Shown here: positions 24,818-37,090 of the stretch, in pieces
Layout of the letters: each line of letters starts with the position of its first letter
How positions within the stretch are numbered: position 1 is the first letter of the stretch
Source of the DNA: Reticulascus tulasneorum
Lineage: Eukaryota; Ascomycota; Sordariomycetes; Glomerellales; Reticulascaceae
Reading direction: 5' to 3'
Length of the DNA stretch: 64,000 nt
Assembly (NCBI GenBank): GCA_001557505.1
Contig: LSAX01000001.1
Span: 1,984,001-2,048,000 of the forward strand
The notes under the pieces: model-generated
Told to the model about the DNA's origin: nothing
The model's input: only the letters and a program-made list of their open reading frames with translations
Database searches by the model: none
Position numbers and translations under genes: made by a program

Positions 24818-25260
24818 AATTATTAAATTATTAAATTATTAAATTATTAAATTATTAAATTATTAAATTATTAAATTATTAAATTATTAAATTATTAAAT
24901 TATTAAATTATTAAATTATTAAATTATTAAATTATTAAATTATTAAATTATTAAATTATTAAATTATTAAATTATTAAATTATTAAATTATTAAATTATT
25001 AAATTATTAAATTATTAAATTATTAAATTATTAAATTATTAAATTATTAAATTATTAAATTATTAAATTATTAAATTATTAAATTATTAAATTATTAAAT
25101 TATTAAATTATTAAATTATTAAATTATTAAATTATTAAATTATTAAATTATTAAATTATTAAATTATTAAATTATTAAATTATTAAATTATTAAATTATT
25201 AAATTATTAAATTATTAAATTATTAAATTATTAAATTATTAAATTATTAAATTATTAAAT
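24818..25260. repeat. (AAATTATT)n 8-bp tandem array
   Basis: About 55 near-perfect copies of the octamer AAATTATT occupy some 440 bp between the element B transposase stop and its right terminus. The homogeneity contrasts with the heavily mutated surroundings, indicating recent expansion by slippage. Confidence 0.92.
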
Positions 25261-25581
25261 AATTAAATATATTTTAAAATTATTAAAATTAGTTTTAATA
25301 TTAAAGATATTTAATATTAATATATTTTAATATATTTTATTTAAATATATTTTAATATATTTTATTTAAATATATTTTAATAAAATTTATTAATTATTAA
25401 ATATATTACGTAATTATAGTTAGTTAGTTTTTATAGTTAGTTTGTAGTTTTTTATAGTTAGTTATAATTAGTCTATTAACTAACTATATATAGTTTTAGT
25501 CAGGGTATTAACTAACTATATATAGTTTTAGTTAGAATATTAACTAAACTAACTAACTACAATCACAACCCTGCTTCTTAT

Positions 25582-28262
25582 AAAGAAAATATGTTCAATA
25601 GAAGTAAAAATAGCTGGAATAACTAATATTTTTCTAACTAAAATACTTAATATAAGAAATTAAGTAATATTATTTTTCCAAAATTCTAAAAGCTTGATCT
25701 ATAATATTAATATTAATATATAATAATAATTAAATATTTAAATTAAAAGTTTAACTTACTTTTTATTTATTATACTCTTTTTAAGATATATAATATATTC
25801 TTCTTCTATATTTCCTTAACTTATATATATATCATCTTTAGAATTAGAATTTAAAGATTATTAAGAATTATAATTATCGTTATTTAATTTATTAAAACAT
25901 TTATTAAAAAGATTATTAACTTAAAGATTAATTTCGTTTTTTAACTTATTAATTAATATTAATATAAATAAAAAATTAAATAATTAAAAAACTAAATAAT
26001 TAAATAATTAAATAATAATAATAAAATAATTTATTTTAAATATTCAATTTTAAATAAATTACTTATATCTTTAATAATATTAAGATAAAAATATAATAAA
26101 CCTCTTTTATTAAAATAACTTAGTTTAAGTTTAAAGTCTAATATAAGTCTTAATAAATAAGGTTTATAATGATTTATTAAATTAAAAGTTAATTTTCTAA
26201 GAAAATATTTTTCTAATTTAATAATACCTGTTTGAATAGCTGTAATAAAGCTATTATAATAATCTTTTTATTTTAAAATTAGTATTTATTAACTTAAAAT
26301 TAATATTAAAATAACTTACTAAATTAAGATTTCGTCGATTAGATTCTTTATATTTATTAATAAAAGATTTTAATTTATTATATATTTGATAAATATATAA
26401 TAAACCTTTATTAAGTATAATATAAGATTTTGTTTATAATTTAATAAACGGTTTAATAAATATTTTAAATCTATTTTTTAAATCAATTAAAAAATTCTAT
26501 TTAAAATCTGTTAAAAAAATTCTTTTAAAGTTTTGATTTGTTATGTTATTTTGAATATAAAGTAAAAAGTATTTTAATTTAAGAATTATATTAATTATAT
26601 AATATGTTGAATTTTACTAAGTAATATTATCTATATAATTAGTTAATAAATATAATAATATAATATTTAAATATTAATTTAAAATAAGACTTATTAAATA
26701 ATATTTATTTAACATTATAAAAAAAATCTTTTTTATATTTATTAATTCTTTTTAATAAGAATTTTCGATTTTTTTATATATATTTAATTAAAGTTATATT
26801 TTTTATAATTTAGAAATAATATCTATAATTAAATTAGTTAAATAATAAATTAAATAAACTTGAAAATAACTTATTAATATATAAAGATATATTATCTTCT
26901 TTTATATTTTGATTTTTGTTAAGATTATTAATATAATATAATAATTAATTTTTTATATTTTTATTTAAAATATAATTTTATAATATATTTTATGTTATTA
27001 TATTTATAATATATGTTATATATCAAATATCATTTAAAAACTCTTTATTAAAAAATTTATAATAATTCTTTTTAAAGGTATTAATAAATATATTATTATT
27101 CATTATATTATCTTATATAATATTAAGATAAAATTAGTTAAATATTAATATTATAATAAAATAAAACTTATTTATAAATAATAAATAATTTTAAACTTAG
27201 ATAATTAGTTAATATATCTATAAATTCATTATAAATATATAAGCTAATATAACTTTCGTTTAATTCTTTAAAGCTAATTAACTTATAATTAATTTTAAAA
27301 GTTAAGTTAATATATATTAATATAATACTAATATAAGCTATTTATATAATAGAAGTCTAAATATCAAAAGTTAAAAAAAATAAATTATTATTTAAAACGT
27401 TATTTTCTAAATTAATATTTAAAACTGATAAATAACTATTAAAAATATTTTTTAAAATACTTTTAATTTTCCACTTATTAATAATTAATGAAAATCTATA
27501 TTAAAATTAATATTAAAATTAATATATATATATTTAAGGTTTTTAATAAAATAACTTATTTATTATAATAATTTAATAACTTTTTAAATAAATTTGAATT
27601 TAAAATATTAAATAATAAATTATTTTTAATAATAAAATTTAAAATCTTATTATAAACTTCGTCTTTTTCAAAATCGGTTATAAGATTATTTCGAAGTCAT
27701 TTTCGGTTTTTTAAAAGATTATTAAAAAATACTTAAACTTAAGGTCTAATTGAAGATTTTTATATATAATATTAATATATAAATATTTAATTATTGAAAT
27801 AATAATAAATAACTTACTTTTTTGTTTTGTTTTTTCAGTTTCTTTATTATAAACAATATTTAAATGCTTATTTTTATAATGTTGAGCAAAATTAAAAACT
27901 TAAAACCTTTTAATAATTTCAATTTTTTTAAAAAGTATAATTATATATAAAATATTAATAAATATAATTATAAAATATAAAATATAAAATATAACTTATA
28001 TAATATAAGAAATAACTATTTCTTTTTTTTATTAAGGTTAATAAATAATAAAGATTAAATAAATAAGTTATTAATAAATATATAAATATTTGTTAAGTTA
28101 TTAAGTTTTAATTTATAACTTTCTTTATTATATTTAGAATTTTCAAAGTTATTAATATTATTAATATTAATATTATTATTAACTTCTTCTATTTCTAAAT
28201 TAAAAAAGCTAAAAATTGAAGATTTTTTATTAATTATTATAAAAGAAGAATCTATTTTAAAA
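25582..28262 (-). pseudogene. hAT transposase remnant, element C main block
   Basis: Reading leftwards from about 28262, the sequence parallels the element E transposase. A start ATAGATTCTTCTTTT (ATG lost to ATA) is followed by intron-separated blocks. It continues to the insertion point of element B, and the terminal part lies at 21180-21343. Stops are numerous. Confidence 0.65.
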
Positions 28263-28829
28263 GATTTTTAAATAGTTTAATATATATTAAAAGATAATAT
28301 AAAAGTAAGTTTTATAACTTAAAATATAATAAAATATAATATTATTTTCAAAATAAGTTCAAAAATTAGAAATTAACGTTTTATTTATATTTAATTTTAA
28401 AATATTAAAAGATTTTATATAATTTTAATATATTATTAAGTTTTAATAATATTAATATTAAATAACTAATATAAAATTATTAATTATTATTAATAACTAT
28501 TTAATTAATAATTAAATTTTAGAAGTTTCTATATAATTCTATCTTATTATCAAGGTTGTAAATTTAGTTATTAGTTAAGTTGACTTAGTCAGACTAAGAC
28601 TAATTTATTTAGTCTTAGTCAATTATTTAAATGATTAAAATTAGTCATAGTTAACTGTTTAAATGACTAAATTTAGTCTTAGTCAAATAAAAATTTAACT
28701 AAAAGAATTGATTTTAGTCTTAGTCAAATTTTTATTTGATTAAGATTAATCTTAGTTTAATTTAGTCTGATTAAAATGATTAAAATGATTAAAATGATTA
28801 AAAGTTTATATTTAAAATAACTTAATAAT

Positions 28830-28955
28830 TTAAATAACTTAATAATTAAAATAATTTAATAATTAAAATAACTTAATAATTAAAATAACTTAATAATTAA
28901 AATAACTTAATAATTAAAATAACTTAATAATTAAAATAACTTAATAATTAAATAT
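28830..28955. repeat. 17-bp tandem array in element D
   Basis: Roughly seven copies of AATAATTAAAATAACTT (with variants) lie between the subterminal motif array and the transposase stop of element D. Confidence 0.8.
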
Positions 28956-30599
28956 TTAACTAACTAACTAACTAAATAACAAACTAATAAAATAAATAAT
29001 AAATATAATAAAAAATTCTTATAAATAATTTTCTTCTTCTATTTCTTCATTATTACTTTCTCTACTTTCTTTAATATTATTTAAACTAGCTTCTAATTTA
29101 TATAATATAGTTAATTTCCAACTTTTTAACAATATTAATTGTTTAATCCGTTTTAAGCTTAGCTTATTTCTATTTTTAATAATAATATTACTATTAATAA
29201 AGAAACCCTTTTCTATAACTGCTGAAGTAGCTGGAATAGCTAAAAATCGATGAGCTATAATATTTAAAATAGGAAATCGTTTATTATTATTTTTCTAATA
29301 TAATAAAGGATTAACCTATTCTTTAAATAAATTAATAACTTTAATTATATATATATTTAAATAAATATTTACTTACTGTTTTAAGAGCTAAAGGTTCTTT
29401 TAAATAAGTTAAATATTCTTCTTTAATATTATTTGTGTTTTCAAATAATTCATTATCTGAATCTGAATTAGTATTTATTTGTTGAATAATCATATTATTA
29501 TCATAATTTTCTTTGTTTAATTTGTCGAAAGATATATTTAAATCTGTTATAATAGGTATAATTATTTCGCTTTTAAGTTTATTTAATTATTAATTATTAA
29601 TTATTAATAATTATAATAAAAGAATAACTTATTTTAAATATTTGATTTTAAATAAATATATTATATCTATAAAAATAGCCGGATATAAATATAATAAAGT
29701 TCTAAGTTTAAAATGGTTAATTTTAAACTTAGGATTAATAATAATATTAATAAAAAAAGCTTTATAGCTTTTTAATATAATATTATTTATTTTTAATAGA
29801 AAATATTTTTTAAGCTTATTAATATTAGCTTTAATAGCTTTTATATAAGCTTAATAATAAGAAGTTTATATAAGTTAATATATTAAGAATTTTAATTTTA
29901 AGAAAATTAATAACTTACTAAATTATTATTAACTTGAATTTGATGTTCAAAATTAGATAATAAAAAATCTAATTTCTTAAAAATTTGATAAATACATAAT
30001 AATCCGGTATTTAAAGTTATATAAGTTTCTCTTTGTAATTTAATAAAAAGTTTAACAAATATTTCGAATATATGTTTTAATTCGTTTAAAGCCGTAAATT
30101 CGATATTTGTTAATATATTTTATTTATATTTGATATTTATTATAACTTTTCCGATATATATTAATGGTTCTTTTAATTCTAATATTATTTTAAATATAAA
30201 ATAAGTAAAATTCCATCTTATTACATTATCTATATATATATATTAATATATTTATAATTATTTAATAAAAAGACAAATAACTTACTAAATAATATTTTTT
30301 TAATATTATAATTTAAAGGTATAATACTTTCTTTTTTATATTTATTAATATTTTTACTTAAAAAATTTTTTATTTTAAATATATATTTTGTTAATATTAT
30401 AATTTGTCGAACTTTACTTAATATAGTCAGGGTTGTGATTTTAGTTAGTTAGTTTAGTCTTTAGCTTGACTAAAACTAATTTAGTTAGTCTTTAGTTTGA
30501 CTAAACTAACTAAAAAAAAAAAAAAGACTAACTAAACTAACTAAGACTAACTAAAGATTAACTAAAAAGACTAAAAAGACTAAAATAATATTATTAATA

Positions 30600-31040
30600 T
30601 ATTATTAATAATAAAACTATATTAAATTTAAAAATAATTAATAATTAATAATTATATAATAATAATTATTTTTAATATTATTAAAGTTTAATAAAATATA
30701 GAATTATATAAAAACTTTTAAAATTTAATTATTAATTAAATAATTATTAATAATATTTATTAATTTTATATTAGTTATTTAATATTAATATTATTAAAGC
30801 TTAATAATAAAATAGAATTATATAAAAACTTCTAGAATTTGATTATTAATTAAGTAATTATTAATAATTTTATATTTATTTATTATTATTAAGGCTTAAT
30901 AATAAGATGGAATTCTATAGAAACTTCTAGAATTTAATTATTAATTAAGTAATTATTAATAATAATTAATAATTTTATATTAGTTATTTAATATTAATAT
31001 TATTAAGGCTTAATAATAAGATGGAATTATATAGAATCTT
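30600..31040. repeat. Imperfect ~120-bp direct repeats at element E 5' end
   Basis: Three successive units each contain TTAATAATAAGATGGAATT-like and TTTATATTAGTTATTTAAT-like segments, ending before the transposase ATG. The same units occur at 28400-28545 and 36598-36760 in element C, marking a shared subterminal module. Confidence 0.7.
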
Positions 31041-31193
31041 TTAGAATTTTAAAATTAAATATAAATAAAATGTTAATTTCTAACTTTTAAACTTACTTTT
31101 AAAATAACATTATAATTTATTATATTTTAAGTTATAAAACTTACTTTCATATTATCTTTTGATATATATTAAAATATTTTAAAGTCTTTCAAA

Positions 31194-34004
31194 ATGGATT
31201 CTTCTTTTACAACAACTAATAGAAATTCTTCAATTTCTAGTTCTTCTAATTTAGAAATAGAAGAAGTTAATAGTAATACTAATACTAGTAATATTAATAA
31301 CTTTGAAAATTCTAAATATAATAAAGAAAGTTATGAATTAAAGCTTAATAACTTAACAAATATTTATATATTTACAAATAACTTATTTACTCGATCTTTA
31401 TTACTTATCAACCTTAATAAAGAAAGAAAAATAGTTATTTCTTGTACTACGTAAGTTATATTTTATATTTTATATTTTATATGTTATATTTATATTTTAT
31501 ATTTATATTTACTAATATTTTATATATAGTTATACTTTTAAAAAATTGAAACTATTAAAAGATTTCAAGCTTCTAATTTTGCTCGACATTATAAAAATAA
31601 ACATTTAAACATTGTTTATAATAAAGAAACTGAAAAAACAAGACAAAAAAGTAAGTTATTTATTATTATTATTTTAATAATTAAATATTTATATACTAAT
31701 ATTCTATATAAGAATCTTCAGCTAAACTTCAAGCTTAAGCATTTTTTAATAATCCTTTAGAAAGCCGAAAACGACCTCGAAATAATATTATAACCGATTT
31801 TGAAGAAGACGAAGTTTATAATAAGATTTTAAATTTTATTATTGAAAATAATTTATTATTTAATATTTTAAATTCAAATTCATTTAAAGAATTATTAAAT
31901 TATTATAATAAGTAAGTTATTTTATTAAAAAACTTAAATATATATATATTAATTTTAATATAGATTTTCACCAGTTATTAATAAGTGGAAAATTAAAAGT
32001 ATTTTAGAAAATACTTTTAATAGCCATTTATTAGCTTTAAATATTGATTTAGAAAATAACGTTTTAAATAACGGTTTATTTTCTTTAACTTTTGATATTT
32101 GGACTTCTATTACACAAATAGCTTATATTGGTATTATATTAATATATATCAACTCGGCTTTTAAAATTAACTATAAGTTAATTAGCTTTAAAGAATTAAC
32201 CGAAAGTCATACTGGTTTATATATCTATAATAAATTTAAAAATATATTAACTAGTTATCCAGGTTTAAAATTATCTATTATTTATAGGTAAGTTTTATTT
32301 TATTATAATATTAATATTTAACTAATTTTATTTTAGTATTACACAAGATAATATAACGAATAATAATATATTTATTAATATTTTTAAAAAGAATTATTAT
32401 AAATCTTTTAATAAAGAGTTTTTAAATAATATTCGATGTATAGCATATATTATAAATATAATAGCATAAGATATATTACGAAATTATATTTTAAATAAAA
32501 ATACGGAAAGTTAGTTATTAGATTATATTGATAATCTTAACGAAAATTAAAATATAGAAGAAGATAATATATTATTATATATTAGTAAGTTATTTTTAAC
32601 TTTATTTAATTTATTATTTAACTAATTTAATTATAGATATTACTTCTAAATTACGGAAAATTGCAACTTTAATTAAATATACACAAGAAAATCGAAAATT
32701 ATTATTAGAAAGAATTAATAAATATAAAAAAGACGGTACTATTCTTTCTAATTATAATATTAAACAAATACCACTTAGTAAGTCTTATTTTAAATTAATA
32801 TTTAAATATTATATTATTATATTTATTAACTAATTATATAGATAATATTACTCGGTGAAATTCAACGTATTATATGATTAATATATCTCTTAAATTAAAA
32901 TACCTTTTAATTTATATTCAAAATAACATAACAAATTAAGACTTTAAAAGAGTTTTTTTAACAGATTTTGAATAGAATTCTTTAATAGATTTAAAGAATA
33001 TATTTAAAATATTTGTTAAACCGTCTATTAAATTATAAGCAGAATCTTATATTATACTTAATAAGGGTTTATTATATATTTATCAAATATATAATAAATT
33101 AGAATCTCTTATTAATAAATATAAAGAATCTAGTCGAAGAAATCTTAGTTTAGTAAGTATATTAATTTTTATATAATTTTATTTTTATTTATTAATAATT
33201 AAATAGAAAGATTATTATAATAGCTTTATAACAGCTATTTAAACTAGAATTATTAAATTAGAAAAGTATTTTCCTTGGAAATTAACTTCTAATTTAATAA
33301 ATAATTATAAGCCTTATTTATTAGCGCTTATATTAGATCTTAGACTTAAATTAAGTCATTTTAACGAAGGAAGGTTATTATATTTTTATTCGAATATTAA
33401 TAAAGATATAAATAATTTATTAAAAGTCGAATATTTAAAGTAAGTTATTAATTATTTTAATTAATTATTTAATTTTATATTTATATTAATATTAATTAAT
33501 AGATTAAAAAACGAAATTAGACCTCAGTATAATAACCTGTTTACTAAATCTTTTGACGAATTAAATACCGATATTTATAATAATCAACAATCTTTAAATT
33601 CTGATTCAGATGATGATATATATATAAATTCAGATAATATAATAGAAGAATATACTATATATCTTAAAGAGAGTATAGTAAATAAAAAAGTAAGTTTATT
33701 TTTAATATTTTATTTAATATTTAATTTTAAATATAATATTAATAAATTATAGGTTGAACCTTTAGAATTTTGGAAAAATAATAATATTCGATTTCCTATA
33801 TTAACTATTTTAGTTAGAAGGATATTAGCTATACCGGCTACATCTACTTCTATTAAACATATTTTCTCTATAAGAGGAAATATTATTACTAAAAATCGAA
33901 ATAAGCTTAATCTAGATATTATTAAACAGCTTATATTATTAAAAAGTTGGAAAATTAAAGATATTAAAGATTTAGAGTTATTTATAGAAGAAAATATAGA
34001 TTAG
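31194..34004 (+). pseudogene. hAT transposase of element E, near-intact
   Basis: Starts MDSSFTTTNRNSSISSSSNL at 31194; stop TAG 34002-34004. Exons are separated by short AT-rich introns with GTAAGT donors (for example at 31452, 31651 and 31911). A first exon of about 86 codons is fully open. Later blocks include SRKRPRNNIITDFEEDE, LSLTFDIWTS-type core, ITQDN-type and a dimerisation domain LAIPATSTSIKHIFSIRGNI with KQLILLKSWKIKD. Some TAA/TAG codons at expected Gln/Trp positions remain, so activity is unlikely; transcript evidence would settle the exons. Base usage is extremely AT-rich even in conserved codons. Confidence 0.75.
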
Positions 34005-34011
34005 TTATTTG

Positions 34012-34212
34012 GTTATTTGATTATTTAGTTATTTAGTTATTTAGTTATTTAGTTATTTAGTTATTTAGTTATTTAGTTATTTAGTTATTTAGTTATTTAG
34101 TTATTTAGTTATTTAGTTATTTAGTTATTTAGTTATTTAGTTATTTAGTTATTTAGTTATTTAGTTATTTAGTTATTTAGTTATTTAGTTATTTAGTTAT
34201 TTAGTTATTTAA
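34012..34212. repeat. (TTAGTTAT)n 8-bp tandem array
   Basis: About 25 near-identical copies of TTAGTTAT directly follow the element E transposase stop. Same position and unit length as the AAATTATT array of element B, but a different unit. Confidence 0.92.
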
Positions 34213-36938
34213 TTAAATTCGATTTTTAATCTTTTTAGTCTTTTTAGTCTTTTTAGTTAGTCTTTAGTTAGTCTTTAGTTAGTCTTTTTAATGACTAAAC
34301 TAACTAAAAATAAATTTAGTTAGTCTTTTAAGTGACTAAAACTAAGACTAACTAAAAAGACTAACTTTTGACTAAAGACTAAAGACTAAAATCACAACCC
34401 TGAATATAGTTATATAGAAAGTTAATTAATAAATATTTAAATAAATATAAAATAATAAAAACTTATTATTATTTAAAAGTTTGAAATTATCATTAACTTA
34501 ATTATTAAATTGTGAATTTATATAATTAATAACTTGATTATCGATTTTAATATTCGATATATATTTTTTTAATATATCTTATATTATAAGGTTTATTATA
34601 TATATAATATAACGTATATCGTTATTAAAAGTTAAATAAGTTAAATTATTATAAATATTTTTAAATATCTTAATAAACGTATTATTATTAATTATATTAT
34701 CTTAAGTTATATTAATAAAATGTAAATATTAAATTATTTATAATAATAATTATATTTTAACTTACCTAAATATATTAATATAACTTAAAAAAAGATAAGG
34801 TTTTAATATTTTTTTAAATATTTCTTCAATATAAATTCTAATATGTTTTTTAGTTAATTCTTTAAAACCTATTATAATAATATTAAATATAATTCTTAAT
34901 ATAAAAATAATAAATATAATATACTAATTAAACGATATATTAATTTAAATTTCAGATTAATATATATAAGAATAATATCTAAATAAGATTTTTATAATAT
35001 TAAAGTCTAAATATTAAAAATAATTAAAAATTTGTTATTTTTTTCTATATTTTAATTTAAAATATAATTAAAAGTTGTTAATAAGCTATTATAACTATCT
35101 TCTAATATTTTTATAATATTATGTTGGTTAATAATAGGTATAAATCTATTAAATAAATAATTAATAAATGAATATTATAATGATTTAATAATTAATTTAC
35201 TTATTATAATAACTTAATAATTCTTTAAATAAATTAGAATTAATTATATTAAAAGATAAATTATTATTAATTAAAAAAGTTAAAATCTTTTTATAAATAT
35301 CATTTTCGTTAAAATCCGTAATAGTAAAATTCTGGTTGCTTTTTCTATTAGAAATAGTAAAAAAGCTTTTTTTTGAAGATTGAGAAGTTAAAAGTTATAT
35401 TTTCGATCTTATATATATATATATTAGTAAATTATTTTAATATTTAATTAGTTAAATATATTAAACTTATTTTTAGTTAAATTCTTTTCTGTTTTAAGAT
35501 TATATATAATAATAATATGTTTTTAATGATAATGTTGAACATAATTAGAAGCTTGAAAACCTTTAACTAATTTGATATTATTATAAGAATATCTATTATT
35601 ATATTAGTTAACTATATTATATATTTAAAATAATAACTTATAAAGTATATTATAATTTCATTTTTCGGTTTTTTTATAAATCGATAATTAATAAAGTATA
35701 TATAAAAAGTCCGTTTTTAATAATATAAATAATAAAATCGTTAATATGAGGTAATTTATATTTAAGGTCGTTATAAATAATAGAAATTGGGTTTTTTATA
35801 TTATTAAAAATAGAATTATCGATAATTTCAATAATAGAAAAAGGATTTGTAGTTATTAAGTTATTAGAAGTTGAATAGATAAAACTATTATCAGAAGATT
35901 CATATAGAGACATTTTTAAATATATTTAAAAGATAAATATTTAAATAATAATATATTTTATGTAATATTTGATAATTATAAAATAATAACTTATTATATT
36001 TAATAAAAAGAAAATTAAAGTTAGAAAAAAACTAAGATATATATATATTTATAAAATTAAAATTAATATTAAAAATCAACATTATAAATTAACATTATAA
36101 ATCAATATTATAAATTAATATTATAAATCAATATTATAAATTAATATTATAAATCAAGATAAATAAAAATAAAAATTTAATATAATTTTTTTAATTTTTT
36201 TAATTATTTAATTATTTGATTAATCTAATTATTTTCTTAATTTAGTTAATTTGGTTAATTTAGTTAATTTAGTTAGTTTAGTTAATTTAGTTATTTAATT
36301 AACTTAGTTATTTAACTAATTTAGTTATTTAATTAATATATATATATATATATTCTTTAGTTACTTTAGTCATTTTAGTTAGATTAAATTTAGTTTATTT
36401 TAGTCTTAATCAATTAGTTAACTAATTTTAGTTAATCTTAGTCAAAATTTTAATTAACTAAATTAATTTAGTCTTAATCAAAATTTTAGTTAACTAAGAT
36501 TAAGACTAAATTTAGTCTGACTTAATCAGACTAATTTTAGTTTTAATCACTAACTTGACTTGACTTAGTTTGACTAAATTATAACCTTGTTTATTATTAA
36601 GCTTATTATTAATAATTACTTAATTAATAATTAAATTTTAGAAATTTCTATATAACTTTATTTTATTATTAAGCCTCAATAATATTAATATTAAATAGTT
36701 AATATAAAATTATTAATTATTAATTTTTATTTATTTAAATCTAATATAATTTTGTTATTAATAATATATTAATAATATTATTTTAATCTTTTTAATCTTT
36801 TTAGTTTATCTTTAGTTAGTCTTAGTTAGTTTAGTTAGTCTTATAAAAAAATTTAGTTAGTTTAATTAAGCTAAAGACTAACTAAATTAGTTTTAATTAA
36901 GATAAAGACTAAACTAACTAACTAAAATCACAACCCTG

Positions 36939-37090
36939 ATCTTAATCATTTAAATTAAGTTTTAATTAGTTAAATAACTAATTAAGATTAACTAATATTT
37001 TTAAAAGTTAGTCAAGCTTATGAATTTGATTAAGAATGACTAAAAAATACCAAATTTAATTAAAGACTAAAGATTAAAATCACAACCCTG
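36939..37090. repeat. Orphan hAT terminus
   Basis: Subterminal GACTAA/GATTAA motifs leading to AAAATCACAACCCTG ending at 37090, a further right-type terminus next to that of element C. Its partner was not identified; it could be the far end of element A, but no matching target duplication was found. Confidence 0.55.

Larger units (their letters stand above)
21352..25573 (+). mobile_element. hAT element B (subfamily 1), 4.2 kb, with target-site duplication
   Basis: Left terminus CAAGGTTGTGAAATTAG, right terminus CAATCACAACCCTG. It is flanked by perfect 8-bp direct repeats CTTCTTAT (21344-21351 and 25574-25581), the length generated by hAT transposases. It lies inside the minus-strand transposase of element C, which resumes after the second repeat. 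The element carries a plus-strand transposase relic and a large AAATTATT array before its right end. Confidence 0.88.
30428..34402 (+). mobile_element. hAT element E (subfamily 1), 3975 bp, best preserved
   Basis: Both ends carry the 18-bp terminal inverted repeat CAGGGTTGTGATTTTAGT without mismatch. The flanking 8-bp target duplication AATATAGT is perfect (30420-30427 and 34403-34410). The target is the transposase gene of element D. Few stops in the transposase and intact ends make this the youngest insertion of the nest. Confidence 0.93.
28990..35913 (-). pseudogene. hAT transposase of element D, split by element E
   Basis: N-terminal exon 35913-35674 (MSLYESSDNSFIYSTSNN, 79 aa) is open; later blocks run to 34411. 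Element E then interrupts the gene, and the C-terminal half continues at about 30419-28990 with LFIKLQRETYITLNTGLLCI and the dimerisation domain around 29280-29100. Intron donor sites are retained and stops are present. It is the best reference for subfamily 2 because it lacks the insert seen in element A. Confidence 0.7.
28551..36589 (-). mobile_element. hAT element D (subfamily 2), interrupted by element E
   Basis: Left terminus CAAGGTTGTAAATTTAG (28551), right terminus ACTAAATTATAACCTTG (36589). The flanks CTTATTAT (28543-28550) and TTTATTAT (36590-36597) form an 8-bp target duplication differing by one C/T, as RIP would produce. Removing E leaves about 4.06 kb. The minus-strand transposase starts at ATG 35913 (MSLYESSDNSF) and resumes left of E down to about 29000. 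It is inserted in the subterminal region of element C. Confidence 0.85.
20855..36938 (-). mobile_element. hAT element C (subfamily 1), split by elements B and D
   Basis: Right terminus at 36938 (CTAAAATCACAACCCTG) with an internal array matching, inverted, the left end of element E. The probable left terminus at 20855 is TAAGGTTATGATTTTAG, a mutated terminal repeat. Its minus-strand transposase is found in two blocks, about 21180-21343 (C-terminal dimerisation part) and 25582-28262 (the rest). They are separated by element B; element D (with E inside) interrupts its subterminal region at 28551. No 8-bp target duplication was recognisable at the assumed ends, so the left boundary is tentative. 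Confidence 0.65.

Noticed and set aside
24818..25260. CRISPR-like array
   Set aside because: Units are contiguous octamers with no spacers, inside a fungal transposon; a simple tandem repeat.
20855..37090. Element A right end at 37090 paired with its left end at 17340
   Set aside because: Subterminal motifs are loosely alike, but the 8-bp flanks (AAAATATA and GATATTAG) do not match, nor do those expected for element C; not asserted.
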